The notes under the pieces are model-generated. The model made no database searches, had not been told where the DNA came from, and saw only the letters and a program-made list of their open reading frames with translations. A DNA stretch of 64,000 bases from Cocos nucifera (Eukaryota; Streptophyta; Magnoliopsida; Arecales; Arecaceae): positions 146,051 through 210,050 of the forward strand of contig QRFJ01002285.1 in assembly GCA_006176705.1 (NCBI GenBank), in the 5' to 3' direction. A program made the position numbers and the translations under genes. Positions 33,474-47,059 of the stretch are shown piece by piece (position 1 is the first letter of the stretch; each line of letters begins with the position of its first letter).

Positions 33474-35357
33474 TTTCCTGTAGAGAGTCAAAGATTCTAG
33501 TTAGATACTATAATTTTGACTTGACCAATTTGTTTAGGGATTTTATTTTTAAACAAATTAGCTCTCACTATTTTCTCGGATCCCTACACTCCCTCTGTAG
33601 AGATGCGAAAATCTCCATGATTAATGATTTCTAGTGGGTGGTGCGGTCTCACCAACTGACTCATCACCTCACCTAACAGTTATTGGTGATGGGTTAGCCA
33701 ATGAGTGAACAACTCTTGTTCAATGATTCTCTAATCATGGTGCACCCAAACTTGGTCTCTAATTCATGAATCTCATCGTATCCAAAATATTGATCCACTC
33801 CTTAGTTAAGTCAGACCCACCATTTGCATAGACTGGATTTCTAATTGAGTCTCTCACCGTATCCGAAATATTGAGCCCAACTCATCCTCCAGCCCATAGC
33901 ATCCAATGCCTAATAGACATGGTTGCGTCTTTTCGGTGCAACTGAGCCACTGTATCCAGTCGAGAACAATCAACCCCAGGAAGGGCCCGCACATCTACAA
34001 TGGTGGAAGACCTTCAGACTTAATCTTTTCTTAGGGAAGAATTTGATTCAGGTCTCATTAAACTAGACTTGACATAGTCATAACAATTATGACTAACCTA
34101 GTGGCATGGGTTAGCTCGGATTGTTGACCACCTCAGATCAGAACTGTGTCAACAGATATGGCCAGGTAAGTGAGACCGGTGGAAGGAATATGCCATTAAC
34201 TCGTACAAGAATGCATTCAGGTCGAGTAGCTTCCAATTAAAAACCAGTTCGGTCGTATCTGCCAAACTTACCTTAGACACCAAATTATTGAGCCAGAACC
34301 AATTGGGTTAGCCTACAATCCAGACTCTAACCACTGAGCCTAATTAGGTCTTAACTTGATCGTGACTCGATCTTGACCCAGACTTAATCCTATTAGGCTG
34401 GTCAATTTAAGCACTGTTGATCCCACCTAACCAACTCTTGATTCGGTTTGATCAACCGCTTAGACCTAATTGAGCTACCCAAGCCCGAACCCAATTATTA
34501 TGAATATGTCTTAGATCTGAAAATTCTCAATTTTAGATCTAATTAATATTTCCATAATCTTAATTTCTTAATTAAGTTTAGGCTTCATAAACAAAATATG
34601 CATATATAAATTCCTAGGATTTTCAGGATCTAGGGTTTTGCAGAAAAGTAAGTTTTGGATTTTCTGATTAAGATCGAACATGCAGCACCCCTACACATCA
34701 TAAGAATACCCCATCGAATGGGAAGAGAGGGCCTTTAAACCCTTCTTCATTTCTTATGATCGGACGGCCAAGGAAAACTGCCTTAATTCAGGAACATGAT
34801 CAATACTACAAAACTAATATCAGATCTATATCATATATCTCATATATAAATTAGATCTAATTATGGCATATTTTGCATACATCTCATGTATCATAATCAT
34901 GCATATTTTTCAGATCTAAATTATCTCATAAATAATCTAAAAAATTAGATTTAAATTTGATCTAATCAAAATAAATTCTAATCTAGAACAATTTATGTAG
35001 AACTATTCTACAACTAGTCTAAGACATGCATCAATCATATCTCATATGATATTCAAAAATTAAATAATTTTATTTGCTATTTTTTAGATGTTATTATAAC
35101 ATTTATAATATCAAAAAATAGTAAATAAAAAGATCTAAAATATGATTTAATCAGATTAAATCAAGAACATGCAAGACTATTCTATAGAACTATTCTATTC
35201 TAGAACTAGTCATGCATATCTTCTAATCTTAGATCCAAATTATTTAATTTTAATTTTTTCTAATTTTAGATCTGATCACATCTCATGTGACATCTAAAAT
35301 CACTTATTTTTTGATTAAAATAAATTTAAAATCAGATCTAAACAATTTTAGAATCAT
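33474..35357 (-). other. Cop-A copy 5 leader (1.9 kb)
   Basis: Full leader from PBS to gag ATG, non-coding, nearly identical to 1-1666 where they overlap (33666-35357). Together with the 2.3 kb LTR it gives over 4 kb of 5' non-coding sequence. Confidence 0.82.
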
Positions 35358-35370
35358 GGCTCTGATACCA
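35358..35370 (-). other. Primer-binding site, copy 5
   Basis: ggctctgatacca on the plus strand, i.e. an intact TGGTATCAGAGCC on the minus strand, 2 bp from the LTR. Confidence 0.92.
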
Positions 35371-35372
35371 GT

Positions 35373-37648
35373 TGAAGGGAAATCCTGATTTCTCGGACCA
35401 GGTTCGTTCAGATCTGATCAGATCAAGAGATATATTTCAAAAATTTTTCTCTTGATTCTAATTAGATCTTGATGTGTTTCAGATCTGATTCTTATTATTT
35501 TAATAAAAAAATAAAATAAGGATAAATTAAATCAAATTTAATTTACCTAAATTTGGGTAATCCTATTATCCTGTTGATGATCCTGTTTGCAGCGGAAGGT
35601 TCTGGATCTAGCCATGCAAGTGCCTAGCCTCTACCGATATCCACTTAGGCTAGATCTGGAGATCCTCTTCTTCTCTATCACACCTCCAAAAATTAGATCT
35701 GGATCTGATCTGGAGGATCTTCAAAACTCCTTTTGAAGATCAGCAGTCGTCCTTTTGCAGCAGTGCAGCCTTCTTACTTTTGTCAGCCTTTCTTTGATCT
35801 GGATCGCACCAACCAAGGTCCAAAACTCTTTTGGACGTGGAGAGGAGAAGGAGAACAAGCTTTGGCATGGAGGAGGAGGGGAGAGGCAGTCTTGGGGCAT
35901 GGGGTTTTCAATTCTCAATTGAATCTTAAACTGAGTTGGGCGTAGGGTCCTTTTTATAGACTAAGCGTGATCCAACTCCTCTTCCTCCCAACCAATCACA
36001 ACCCTTTGTGAAATCAGATCTAAATCTGATTGGTGGGAATAGAGACCCCTGGATTCCTACTTAGAGGGTGCCTAAGACCAGTCAAAGTTGGTTTTAGGGA
36101 GAACTCTAATTGGAATCCAAAAGAGAGGTGGAGTCCTTGTCCAACAAGGACTCCTAGGCACCTCCAACTTGGGCACATGCCTAGGGTGGCATGCGCCCTT
36201 CTCCTTGCCAGGTTCTAGTAGGGGGACAGGCCCCCACCAGCTCTCCAATAGGTGCATGACATGTGGTCAAAAGTCAAAGTATCAATGGTCAATGTTTGAC
36301 CAATCAAAGGTAGACTTTTGACCAAAGTCAAAGAACAAGAAATGGCAGGTGACCAAAAATGGCAGGTAATGTCTTACAAAATAAGACAACCTTTTCTGAC
36401 TTGGACAACCTCCAGTCAGACCATATGAAGGCCTCTGTTTGAGCACAAACTCCTTTGGCTCAGACAGGACAACTTATTTATGATAGCAAAAGGAAGAACG
36501 TTAGGTTCAATCGAGTGCTAGCACGATTTTCTTGAACCTAATTGAATCTCATTCAGATCAATTGAACTAGATCAGTTCAATTGATGATCACCAGATTCAA
36601 ACCCTTGTTTGTGTGACCCAGTTAGGTTCAGTTCTGTATGGTAATGGGATATGTCATGATCTCTATCATCGACATCATCGAAACTCCTTTCGATGGATCA
36701 GAACTCTTCTGATTCGAACAGCTAGAATGATCGATCATCTAAATCATTCTAATTGCTCCCAAAATCCACCAGTGACACCTAGCAGTATATGGTGGCAACC
36801 CATCAAAGCTGAATGTGAACCTCTTGGTGCAGCTACCTGTGTGATTAAGTTCTTCTATCTTGAGCTCCGATCAGATTAGGGTTAAGGTGAACTCGTCAAA
36901 CCCTAGTCTCTGTCATATGATGTAATCATTCGATTCAAGTCCAATGTGAAAATCTAAATAGAAACTCTTTCTATTATTTCACTCTACCATGGCCATGGAT
37001 TTCTGGACTTGATTCTCATGATCATCATAGGGCTACTCCTCTACCACCGAGGTAGATAGATTCCATCTTGATGCAATCCAGTTCCTACAATGAACATGCT
37101 ATAGCCAACATACACCTCAGGGTTCCATATGGCTAGGAGATCGAGTAATGGTGTAGTCAAACTATAACACCCTCAAGGTGAACTGCCGATGCACCTCAGG
37201 TCAAAGAACCAGACACACTACTGCAGCATCGAGTCAGTCATTGACGAGAAGGTAGACTCCCTAATGACTACTCGAGGTGGTCACGCTCAGTGCCCTCATT
37301 CTCTAACGAGTACCTGTACTCTCGCTCCGGTGTCTCCACACCGTAGACTCAAGACTCATCTAGAAGCGATTGTACACCAACCTTCCGGATCAATCACCAT
37401 CCTCATAATGATCCTATGGTCGGAAGCAATTTATGAGTTAATAATGATTATTCATGTCTTAAATTTTTAACTCTTGAAAATATGAATTATTATTGCCATT
37501 AACTCAAAGGATGTATCACAGACACTAAATATACATATGTGATAGAAAATAACCCATTTAGTGATTTTAGTCAAAATTACAATTTTGCCCCTAGAAGTGT
37601 ATTATAAGTGTCAGCCAATTCTAGCTTCTAGGGTACATATATCTAATA
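35373..37648 (-). repeat. Cop-A 5' LTR, copy 5 (2276 bp)
   Basis: TGAAGGG...atctaata; the outer end has CA changed to TA. Very close to the copy 1 LTR. A minus-strand TATA box is at 35951-35958. ORFs 35733-36321 and 36613-37470 are not conserved with the other LTRs. Confidence 0.9.
35951..35958 (-). promoter_or_regulatory. LTR TATA box, copy 5
   Basis: Minus strand TATAAAAA in the conserved LTR position. Confidence 0.62.
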
Positions 37649-37996
37649 GCTATCACACATTTGAGCCTTAAAAAGTCTTCTTATAACTCAGTACTTGGTT
37701 GTGCGACTCTCTTCACCAAACACTTTTTGTAGATGAGCCAACATTTGGAGAGCAATCTTGATGTCAGACATCGAGCCCAACATGTAGTACCATGCTTTAT
37801 TATCTTCGTCCATCCGTTTCTCTAGAAATGCTCTCTATTCAATAGATGGACATGCTGGTAAGATAGGGGGGTCTTGGTCCAATACATGAGTCAGCTTTTT
37901 GGAATCCAAAATAATGTTCCAGAGTCAATCTTTGTAATTAGGTCTGGTCAGTCTATGGATGTCTAGGATTCGGGCTAGTGGATTGGATGCAGACAT
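37649..37996 (-). pseudogene. gag: Cop-A gag, copy 6 (N-terminal fragment)
   Basis: ATG at 37996 with the MSASNPLARIL-like start; downstream come the DEDNKA and ARYYMLGS-like blocks in broken frames. An internal deletion (after cttgatgtcagac) removes part of the capsid. Cut at the left by the LTR of copy 5. Confidence 0.8.
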
Positions 37997-39618
37997 TTTC
38001 ATATAGAGAGTCAAAGTTTCTAGTTAGACATTGTAATTAGACTTGACCAATTTATTTAAAAATTTTATTTTTAAATAAATTTTGGCTTCCACTATTTTCT
38101 TGAATTCCTACACTTCCTTAGTAGAGATACAAAAATCTCCATGATCAAAGACTTCTAGTGGGTGATGCGGTGCCACCGACTAGCTCACCACCTCACCTAT
38201 CGGTTATTGGTGATAGATCAGCCCGATGGGTGGACAACTCTTGTCCAATGATTCTCTAATTATGGTGCACCCAAACCTAGTCCCTAATTCATGAAGCTCA
38301 CTATGCCTGAAATATTGCTCCAATCCTTAGTTAAGTCAAACCCAACATTTGCATGAATTGGATTCCTGATTGGGTCCCTCACCATGTCTGGAATATTGAG
38401 CCCAACCCATAGCATCCAATGCTTAATAGACATGGTTGCATCTTTCCAGTGCAATTGAACCACTCTAATTAATTGAGCACAATCAACCTCGGGAAGGGCT
38501 CGTACATCTACGATGGTGGAAGATCTATGACTTAATATTTTCTTAGGAAGATTTGATGTAGGTCTCTTAAACTCGATCTGACTTTGTCTTAATAATTCTG
38601 ACTAACCTAGTGGCATAGGTTAGCTCGAATTGTTAGCCACCTTAAATTAGAACTGGATCAACCCAATCAGTTAGGTAAGTGAGATTAGTAGGAGGAATAT
38701 GCCATTAACTCGTTGTGAATGCATTTAGGTTGAGTAGCTTTTAATTAAAGACCACTGGTCATATTTTCAAAACTTATCCTAAACACCAATTTGTCAAACT
38801 AGAACTAATCAAGTTAGCCTACAATCCAAGCTCGAACTACCAAGCCAAATAAGGTCAAGACTTGATCAACCACATGTGACCATGAATTGACCTTGACCCA
38901 GACTTAATCCTACTAGGCTAGTTAAATCTAAGCACTTTTGATCCCACCTAATCAGCTCTTGATTCGATTAGATCAACCGCTAGACCTAATTGAGCTACCC
39001 ATACCCAAACCCAATTTTATGAAGATGTCTTAGATCAAAAAATTCATAATTTTTAGATTTAATTAAAATTAAAATCTTAATTATTAATTAAGCTTGAGTT
39101 AAAAAATAAAACATGCACAAAAATCCTAGGATTTTAGGATCTAAGGTTTTATAGAAATTAAATTTTTAAATTTTTGATTAGGGACAAACCATTCTTACTT
39201 TTATGACTAGTTGGCCAAAGGGAATGCTTTGATCAAAAATAATAACTATACTACAAAACTAATAGATCTATAACATATATCACATATAAAATTATAGATG
39301 TAATTATGCATGCTTTGTATACATCTCATGTCTCATTAATTAAACTAAATATGCATGTTTTTAGATATGATAAATCTCATATATCATCTAAAAAATAAAA
39401 TTTTAAATGATCTAATCATATAAAATTCTATTCTAGACAATCATAGAATAATTCTACAAACTAGTCTAGACATGCATCCATCATATAACATATGAAAAAT
39501 AAATTTTAATTTTCTAATTTTAGATCTAATTACATTTGATGTGACATAAAAAATTCTTAATATTAGATCATAAAACATTAAAATCAGATTTGAGGTAGAC
39601 TCGAAGAACCTCTAACAC
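37997..39618 (-). other. Cop-A copy 6 leader
   Basis: More diverged version of the leader, with several deletions (about 1.6 kb). No ORF of note. Confidence 0.75.
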
Positions 39619-39631
39619 AACTTTGATACCA
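39619..39631 (-). other. Primer-binding site, copy 6 (mutated)
   Basis: aactttgatacca on the plus strand; the minus strand keeps TGGTATCA and diverges after it. Confidence 0.75.
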
Positions 39632-39633
39632 GT

Positions 39634-40294
39634 TGAAGAAAAAACCTAATTTTTCTGCCATAGGATCGATCTGGTCTGATCAGATTTGTAAGAAAATTTT
39701 AAAAAATTTCTAACAAATTTTGATTAGATCTAAGAGTTCTTAGATCTAATTCTAATAATCTGATATTAAATCTAAAATTAAAATTAAATTAGATATAAAT
39801 TTTGCATGTGATTGGGTAATTTAATTACCTTGCCGATGATCCGCTGCACCCAAAGTTCTGGATCAAGCCATGCACGTGCCTGGCCTCTACTGGTATCCAC
39901 TTAGGCTGGTTCTGAATGTCTTCTCCTTTCAAATCAGATCTACAAAAATTAGATCTAACTCTAATTTGTAGAACCTTCAAAACTCTTTCAAAGATATTAG
40001 TATCATGTCATGTGCGGGGCTTTTTTCTTCCTGATGTTGGCACCAATACCACTTGGATTTTGCTCGCTGATTTGTGCAACTACTTGGGCATGGACAGGGA
40101 GAGAGAGGACCAGAGGGAGGCAAAGGGAGGAGCTAATGGGGCAATCTTGGGGCATGGTACATGGATGCATCAATCAAACCCTAGGCATAGTAGGGGTATA
40201 AATAAATCCTATGACACCATACAGTGCCACCTTGTTTTGACCAATCACATGGCTTGATTTAATCAAATCATAATCTGATTGGGCATGTGATGTC
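39634..40294 (-). repeat. Cop-A copy 6: LTR fragment (661 bp)
   Basis: Starts TGAAGAAAAAACC next to the PBS and is broken at 40294 by the LTR of copy 7. The five bases atgtc (40290-40294) would be the left copy of a target duplication for copy 7. Confidence 0.78.
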
Positions 40295-42562
40295 TGAAGG
40301 AAAATCCTATTTTTCAACAAAGGATCACTCAGATCTGATTAGATCTGAAAAAATATTTTAAAAATTTTTCTTCTAAGATCATAATCAGATCTAAGACATC
40401 TCGAATCTGATCTTTTAAGATCTGATATTAAGATTAGAAATAAAATTAAATCTAATTAATTTCATACCTTATATTTTGGATAATCAGATTATCTTATGAT
40501 GATCCTGATCTATCCTGAGGTTCTGGAAGGAGCCACGCACGCACTTGGCCTCTACCAGTATCCACTCGGATAGGATCTAGATGTCTTCTCCTCATAAATC
40601 TTTTCTCCAAATATCAAATCTGAATCTAATCTGAAAGTCCATCAAAATAATTTCTTAAAGTAGAGTGTCCATCTCACGAATACCATCGCATAGATGCTGA
40701 ACTCTTCATAAATTTGATTGGATCTTCTCAGATTTATTTCCAACCTTTGGCACATAGAAGAAGGGGAGAGCGAGGATCATAAAGGGCATGGAAGATGGAA
40801 GGGGCGACAGTCTTTGGGTATGAAAAATTATTTCTTTCATGAAGAGCCTTGGTGCAAGGGTTCTTATACAAAAGCAAAGCACCAAGTTAGAGTCCCTCTT
40901 TAACCAAAATCCTCATTTATTCAATCATTGGGACTCCTAGACCTGATCTCCACAAAAATCTCTAGATCCCATCTAATTTTGACACCAAAAATCAATCAGA
41001 AAGATGATGGCATGAGTAGATAAGGAAAAGTCCATTGCGCCTAGGACTCTTCTCTCAAGAGTTTGATCAAAATCAAACTCTATCATAACTTAGTGTAGAC
41101 ACATCAAAAAATTACAAAATATGGAATACCCAATGCACGACTCATACCCTATCATATATCCAAAATTTAGAACAAAATAGTTTCCAAAAAAATTTTTATA
41201 AGCCTCTAATCAGGTGACCCTCATTTCTCTCAATTAGGTCAACTTTTGACCCTAGTCCAATTTGACTATGAATGGATTTAATTTCTATAATTATTTTATC
41301 TAGACATATTCTAGTTTGACAGAAATAATCCCATTCATAATATAAGAATGAGTTAAGTTAAATTTGACTCAGTTGCAATAAATCAGAAAGATTACAAAAG
41401 GAAAAAGTCAGGCTCAATCATGTGCTAGCACGATTACCTTAAACCTGATTGGATCTATTCCAAATCAATCAAATTAGGTTAGCTCAATTGATGACATCCA
41501 GACCTAAACCCTTGTTTGTGTGACCTAGTTAGGTTCAATTCTATATGATAATGAGACATGTCACGATCTCCAGCATCGACATCATCGAAATATCTTTTGA
41601 TGGATCAGAACTTTTCTGATTCATACAATTAGAATGATTGATCATCAAAATCATTCTAATTGCTCCCAGAATCCATCAGTGATACCTAGCAGTATATGAT
41701 GGTCATCCATCAAAACTAAAAATGAACCTCTTGATTTAGTTACTTGTGTGATTGGGTTCTTCTATCTGGAGCCCCGACAGGATTAGGGTTAAGGTGAACT
41801 CATCAAACCCAATGTCCGTCATATGAATTAATCATTTGATTCGAGTCCAATGTGAAATCCTAATAGAAACTCTTTCTATCATCTTCACTCTACTATGGCT
41901 ATAGGCTTAAGGACTTAATCTCATGATTATCATGGGGCTACTCCTCATCTTCCAAAATAGATAGATCCCTTATTGGTGCAATCCAATTCCTACAATGAAC
42001 ATGCTATAGCCAACATACACCTCAGGATTCTGAATGGCTAGAAGATTGAGTTATGGTGTAGTCAAACTATAACACCCTCAAGGTGAACTATTGATGCACC
42101 TCAGATCAAAGAATCAGACACACCTACTACAGCATCATGCTAGTCATCAATGAGAAGGTAGACTTCCTTATGATAGCTCGAGGTGGTCACGCTCAGTGCT
42201 CTCATTCTCTAACGAATACCTATACTAACATTCTGATGTCTCCACACCATAGATTCAAGATACATCTATCCTAAGAAAGTGATCATATACCAATCTTCTG
42301 AATCGATCATCATCCTCGTGATGATCCTAAGGTTGGAAGTAGTTTACGAGTTAATTATGAAAATTCATGTCTTAAATTTTCAACTCTTGAAAATATGAAT
42401 TGTCATTACCATTAACTCAAAGGATATATCACAGACACTTTTAAATATACATTATGATAGAAAAATAATTCTTTTATTAATTTATAGTTAAAATTATAAA
42501 ATTATCCTTAGAAGTGTATTACAAGTGTCAGTCAATCTGGCTTTTAGGGCACACATCTAACA
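40295..42562 (-). repeat. Cop-A 3' LTR, copy 7 (2268 bp)
   Basis: TGAAGGAAAATCC...catctaaca, both ends canonical. Followed at right by a PPT, so it is a 3' LTR. More diverged from copies 1 and 5 than those are from each other. No gene in it; 40718-40903 is a chance frame. Confidence 0.87.
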
Positions 42563-42577
42563 AACTCCCACTTGATC
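42563..42577 (-). other. Polypurine tract, copy 7
   Basis: Minus strand GATCAAGTGGGAGTT, next to the LTR. Confidence 0.82.
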
Positions 42578-44320
42578 TAAAGCCAATCGGCAATAAATCT
42601 AAGTCCCATCTTCTCAAGGTGTGTCTCCATCTTCTACTGGCTTAATGGCTTTGTTAGCAGGTCAGCCGCATTATCTATAGTGTTGACTCTCTTGATCTCA
42701 ATGTAATCCTTCTCAAGATAATCGCGGATGAGGTGGTGTTGCTACTCAATGTGCTTAGATTTTTGATGAGACCTCGGCTCCTTTGCTAGGGCTATGGTGC
42801 CATTGTTATCGCAATATAGCGGGATGACATTTGATGGCATCACTTCGAGCTCTGCAGCAAATTTCTTATACCAGAATGCCTCCTTTATAGCTTTCGATGC
42901 AGTGATGTACTCTACTTCTATGGTGGAATCTGCTACCATAGTTTGCTTGAAACTCTTCTAGCTAACAGCACCACCATTGCACACAAATAGACTTTCAAAT
43001 GTCAACTTTTGATCATCTATATCAGACATAAAATTCGAGTCTGTATACCCCTAGACTTGGAGTTCTCCATTACCAAAGACTAGAAACATATCCTTAGTCC
43101 TTTTCAAGTACTTAAAGATACATTTCACAGAAATCCAGTGCTCTTCATCTAAATTCGACTGATATCTTCTCGTGACACTCATAGCATGGACAATATTAGG
43201 TCACATAAATAGCATGGCGTACATGAGACTCCCTATTGCTAAAGCATAAGGGATCTTGCTCATGCGTTCAATCTTCTCAAGTGTGTTAGGACACATCTTC
43301 TTGGAGAGATGAATGCCATCTCTAAAGGGCACTAAACCCCTCTTTGAATTTTCCATGCTAAACCTTTTTAGCACCTCCTATATGTCCATATTCTGTAAGA
43401 GACCCAGCATTCTATTCGGTCTATCCCTATAGACCTTAATTCCCAAAATAAAGGATGCTTCTCCTAGATCTTTTATAGAGAACTCATTTGATAACCGCAT
43501 TTTTACGATAGTCAACATGGAAATATCATTCCCAATTAGAAGGATGTCATCCACATATAGTACGAGAAAGACAAAGCGCTCCCACTAACCTTATTGAAAA
43601 TACATGGCTCCTCCTCATTCTTGATGAATCCAAATGATTTGATCACATCATTAAAATGAGCATTCTAGCTTTGAGATGCTTGCTGAAGTCCATAAATGGA
43701 TCTTTGCAGCTTGTATACCTTGTGATCATTATCACTGGATGTGAAATCTAGCGACTGTTCCATATCGATATCTCCCTCAAGATATCCAATTAAGATCGTC
43801 AGTTTCACGTCCATCTATCATATTTCATAATCAAACTAGACTGCAACAGCAAGCAATGTGCGAATGGAATTGAGCATGGCTACTGACAAAAAAGTATCTT
43901 GATAGTCAATACCTTCACGCTGACTATACCCTTTCGCTATGAGCCTTGCTTTGAATATCTCAACATTCCCATTGATACCTATCTTTCTCTTGAAGATCCA
44001 TTTACACCCAATAGGTCTATACCTTCAGGTGAATCTACCAAGGTCCAGACTTATTTTCAACGTATTAAGTCAATCTTTGACTTCATTGTCTCTAACCATT
44101 TCTCAATGTCAATATCTGATATCATCTCATCATAGGTTTTGGGATCATCACCATGAATTCCATTTCCTATATGGAATATTTTCACTACGTCCTCTAAAAT
44201 AGTACCTAAGTACCTTTCAGGGGGACGAGAAATTATTTCTGAACTATGAGGTGGATGAGGTAGTGATTGGACTGGCTCAATCTGATTGGGTTCCATAGGT
44301 TTCCTTAGACTTATGGCTCT
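42578..44320 (-). pseudogene. pol: Cop-A pol, copy 7: RT and RNase H
   Basis: 42742-42939 gives the RNase H end (STIEVEYITASKAIKEAFWYKKFAAEL, LYCDNNGTIALAKEP); note that the Trp lost in copy 4 is kept. 42960-43990 carries the RT in many short frames (YVDD region near 43560, QASQ-like block near 43670). 44057-44296 is the N-terminal linker (HGDDPKTYDEMISD). Numerous indels, for example a lost base near 43577. Older than copy 5 by its number of lesions. Confidence 0.85.
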
Positions 44321-45250
44321 TGAGAAGACTTTCTCCTCGAGCCTAATCTATCTTCCTGATGGCACCATCCTGAATAAACTATTTTTCAAGAAAGATGGCG
44401 TGTTGACTCGTAATCACATTATGATCTTTCGAAAGATAGAAGAAATATCCTAATGACTCTTTAGGATATCCAATAAATCGAGCTCTAAAGGATCTAGACT
44501 CTAATTTATCCACCTGTTGTCTCTTGACATGGGCCGGACAATCTCAAATTCTAAGATGACTCAGACTTGATTTCTTACCATGCCATATCTCATATGATGT
44601 GGTAGGAATGGTTTTAGATGGAACCCTATTCAAGTAGATATATAGCGGTCAACAGATAGCCAAAGAAACTCAAGAAGGTCTTGTAAAGCTCATCATGGAT
44701 CGAACCATATCTAATAGGGTCTGGTTTCTCCGTTCCAAAATCCCGTTTGAGTTGAGGTGTTCCAGGTGGAGTCCATTGAGAGACTATGCCATTATCCTTA
44801 AGATAGTCTAGGAATTCCTGACTAAGGAATTCGCCTCCTCGATCTGATCGAAGAACCTTAATTTATTTTTCTTTTTATTTTTCTACTTCGAGTCTGAATT
44901 CCTTGAACTTTTCAAAAGCATTAGACTTGTGTCGCATCAAATACACATATCTGTACCGAGACAAATCATCAGTAAAGATGAAGTAGATGTAATTATCCTT
45001 AGCTGTCACATCAAATGGACTGCATACATCAGTATGTACTAGGGCATGCAGGTCTATGACCCTTTCCACATGTCCTACAAAAGGAAGCTTGGTCATTTTG
45101 CTAATGAAGGTATGATTCACAAATTGGATATGACTCAAAAGTCAATGGACTCAATAGCCTAAATTTTTCCAATTTGTTAACCCTATCTTTAGCTATATGA
45201 CCTAACCTAAGGTGCCAAAGATACCTATCATTTAGACTATTCCTAGATCG
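44321..45250 (-). pseudogene. pol: Cop-A pol, copy 7: integrase
   Basis: Core in 44875-45138 (KMTKLPFVGHVERVIDLHALVHTDVCSPFDV; first catalytic Asp intact). The region 44440-44720 encodes the C-terminal core in broken frames, with a small deletion near 44655. The RSDRGGEY block is recognisable near 44840. Confidence 0.84.
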
Positions 45251-45720
45251 CTTTGATCCTGTGGAATTCATGTTTTACTCGATATTAAAAATAGAAACAT
45301 CAATATGTAATTGATAGAGACTATTTATAGGAAAACCACTTGCAATTTTATTTCTTTCATAAAGAATATTACAATGGTCCTTAAGAAAACTTACATAGCC
45401 TTCCTTTGCTAAACATGAAACATAAATCAAATTCCTACTTGCTGCAGGCATATAAAAATAGTTCCTAAGTACTAAGTCTAATCCTGATGATAATCGTAGA
45501 GGGTAGGTTCCCACGGCCACAACAGCAACTCTTGCTCCATTTTCAACGGGTAGGATCATCTCACCATCCCTCAGCCTCCTACTATCATCAAGACCCTACA
45601 TAGAAGTGCACAAGTGAGCACTAGGACCAGAGTCAAGCACCCAACTGGATGCAGAAGAAACCGTAAGATTAGATTCTATAACGACCATACCTTAAGAAGG
45701 ACCTTCTTGTTCTTCAGGCT
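45251..45720 (-). pseudogene. pol: Cop-A pol, copy 7: pre-integrase and protease
   Basis: 45275-45559 reads GARVAVVAVGTYPLRLSSG and AASRNLIYVSCLAKEGYV, i.e. the end of protease and the pre-integrase stretch. The active-site region at 45600-45660 has a LDSGPSAHLCTS-like text with a stop nearby. Confidence 0.82.
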
Positions 45721-46502
45721 GGCTAAGTAAAGAGGGCAGTTCCGCTTCCAATGGGCATCAGTGTTGTAATGGAAATATTTTTCTTTGTTAGTGACCTTCT
45801 TCTTCTTCCCACCATCCACCTTCTGCTTTTTCATGAACTTTTTTTCTTCCCAAAAGACTTTCACTTGGAAGTAGTCCGCTCCACAGCAAATACTGAGTCT
45901 TTAGAACCTTTCATAGAAAGCTCAGTAGTAACTAGCATATTCATGAGCTCAGCCAAGGTATTCTAAAGTTTATGCATATGGTAGTTCATGATGAACTACC
46001 CATATGCATCAATCAAGGGCTGTAGAATTATGTTAGTATGCAGATCCTGATCTAACTTGAAATTGAGCTTCTCAAACTCTTCTAAGTTCTTGATTATTAT
46101 CAGACAATGATCTTGGACCGCCTGTCCATCACGTAGTTGAGCCTTAAACAATCTTTTAGTGACTTTATATTTGGCTACGCGACTTTGTTCACCAAACAAC
46201 TTTTGCAGGTGAGCCAACATTTGGCAGCTAGTCTTAATGTCTTCATGTTGGCGCTAGAGCTCATCAAACATCGAGCCCAACATATGATACCTAGCTTTGT
46301 TATCTTCATCCATCCACTTCTCGAGAGACGCTCTTGGATCAGCGGATGGATGGGCTGGTAAGGTGGAAGGATCTTGTTCCTACACATGAGTCAACTTCTT
46401 GGAACCCAAAATAATTTTGAAGTTTTAGAGCCAATCCTAATAGTTGGGTCCGATCAGTCTATGGTTGTCTGGGATATGGGCTAGTGGATTGGACACAAAC
46501 AT
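45721..46502 (-). pseudogene. gag: Cop-A gag, copy 7
   Basis: ATG at 46502; capsid in 46175-46387 and 45996-46220 (LAHLQKLFGEQSRVAKYKVTKRLF, DGQAVQDHCLIIIKNLEE). Lysine-rich tail and knuckle in 45676-45864 (YFHYNTDAHWKRNCPLYLASLKNKK), where the first or second Cys of the CCHC knuckle is Tyr. Only copy in which gag is uninterrupted by another element, though still frameshifted. Confidence 0.85.
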
Positions 46503-47004
46503 TTTCCTGTAGAGCGTCAAAGTATCTAGTTAGATTTTGTAATTAGACTCAATCAATTTATTTAGAAATTTTATTTTTAAATAAATTAGACACCCACTAT
46601 TTTTTTGGATCCCTACACTCCCTTGGCAGAGATGAAAAAATTTTCATGATTATTGATTTCTAGTGGATGGTGCTGTCCCACCAACTGACTCACCACCTCA
46701 CCTAATAGTTATTGACGATGGGTCAATCGATGAGTGGATAACTCTTGTCCAGTGATTCTCTAATCATGGTGCACTCTAACCTGATCTCTAATTCATGAAT
46801 CTCACCATGTCTGGAATATTGATCTACTCCTTAGTTATGTTAGACCTACCATTTGCATAGATTGGATTCCTGATTGGATCCCTCATCGTATCCAAAATAT
46901 TGAGCCCAATCCATCCTCCAACCCATAGCATCCAATTCCTAATAGATATGATTGTGTCTTTTTGGTGCAACTGAACCACTATATCCAGTAGAGAACAATC
47001 AAAT
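46503..47004 (-). other. Cop-A copy 7 leader (first part)
   Basis: About 500 bp of leader, then an abrupt change at ~47004 into plus-strand Cop-A sequence. PBS and 5' LTR of copy 7 are missing from the window. Confidence 0.75.
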
Positions 47005-47059
47005 CCAGGTGAAGAACACTGGACTTCTGTGAAATGTATCCTTAAGTACTTGAGAAGAT
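47005..47059 (+). other. 55-bp pol fragment at an inversion junction
   Basis: Plus-strand piece of the RT/RNase H connection (encoding a GEEHWTSVKCILKYLRR-like text), matching the reverse complement of ~23171-23216. It lies between the minus-strand leader of copy 7 and the plus-strand leader of copy 8. Confidence 0.78.

Larger units (their letters stand above)
23045..37648 (-). mobile_element. Cop-A copy 5: copia element, split by a Ty3 insertion
   Basis: Minus-strand element with pol (23045-25760), gag (25761-26013 and 32902-33473), leader, PBS and 5' LTR (35373-37648). Its 3' LTR and the RNase H tail fall in the N gap. The gag is split by the gag-only Ty3 element at 26014-32901. It is inserted in gag of copy 6; a target duplication (gctat at 37649-37653) cannot be confirmed because the other side is missing. 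Confidence 0.88.

Noticed and set aside
44875..45138. Host gene candidate
   Set aside because: The text is copia integrase of Cop-A copy 7, collinear with copies 4, 5 and 8.
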